A DNA stretch of 5,793 nt, from positions 1 to 5,793 of the forward strand of contig JAFQOM010000049.1 of NCBI GenBank assembly GCA_017403205.1, written 5' to 3'. Positions 5,725 through 5,793 of the stretch are shown here, piece by piece. Below the pieces are notes generated by a model. It had not been told where the DNA came from. It ran no database searches and saw nothing but the letters and a program-made list of their open reading frames with translations. The position numbers and the translations under genes are program-made. The first letter of the stretch is position 1; the number at the start of each line of letters is the position of its first letter. Source of the stretch: Clostridia bacterium (GTDB taxonomy: Bacteria; Bacillota_A; Clostridia; Christensenellales; UBA1242).

Positions 5725-5793
5725 ATGCCAACACAAATAAAAGAAATCAACACAAATTTAATAACAGCAATCTATCAAAATTTGCAAACAGCA
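5725..5793 (+). CDS. Partial CDS, N-terminal 23 residues, unknown product
   Basis: ATG at 5725 follows GGGAG (5712-5716) with an eight-base spacing, a good ribosome binding site. The frame is open to the window edge. The peptide starts MPTQIKEINTNLITAIYQNL and looks like an amphipathic helix of a cytoplasmic protein. It is divergent from the unknown gene pair, with 141 bases between the two starts. The fragment is too short to assign to a family. No clear promoter of its own is seen in the gap. Confidence 0.7.
   Translation, partial: MPTQIKEINTNLITAIYQNLQTA

Noticed and set aside
1..5793. CRISPR array, tRNA, rRNA, riboswitch other than the rplU leader, or insertion sequence
   Set aside because: I found no regularly spaced direct repeats, cloverleaf-like segments or long terminal inverted repeats anywhere in the window.

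Overview
The window is AT-rich and reads like a low-GC Gram-positive chromosome (Bacillota, probably an uncultured clostridial or related lineage). The best evidence is the gene order rplU - prp - rpmA. The L27 protein carries a short N-terminal extension ending LQLF before AHKKGGG, and it sits next to an intact Prp cysteine protease (His22, Cys34). That pairing is typical of Bacillota and a few relatives. Translation uses the standard code, and most genes have clear AAGGAG-type ribosome binding sites.

Layout, left to right. (1) Positions 1-65 hold the start of a minus-strand ORF that runs off the edge. (2) Positions 66-299 form a divergent intergenic region with candidate promoters and an inverted repeat. 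(3) Positions 300-2810 hold four tandem plus-strand paralogs of 194-213 aa. Each has two N-terminal membrane helices, a small DUF3592-like beta domain and a C-terminal four-cysteine zinc ribbon with identical spacing. I do not recognise a named family with this full architecture. (4) A symmetric hairpin at 2828-2856 can terminate transcription from both sides. (5) The minus-strand ribosomal operon rplU (L21), prp and rpmA (L27) lies at 2887-3839, with a strong sigma-A-type promoter and a structured leader. (6) Further upstream on the minus strand are two tandem paralogs of unknown function (4075-4818 and 4852-5583), with an extended -10 promoter ahead of the pair. (7) A plus-strand gene begins at 5725 and runs off the right edge.

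The ribosomal block is well understood: L21 and L27 are 50S proteins, and Prp removes the L27 extension so that L27 can function in the peptidyl-transferase centre. The two flanking paralog groups are the undescribed material. The four-gene array looks like one co-transcribed unit of cytoplasm-facing, membrane-anchored zinc-ribbon proteins. The two-gene array encodes soluble proteins with conserved Cys, His and YPDGS motifs. Nothing in the sequence gives either group a biochemical role, and I see no mobile element, CRISPR array, tRNA or rRNA.
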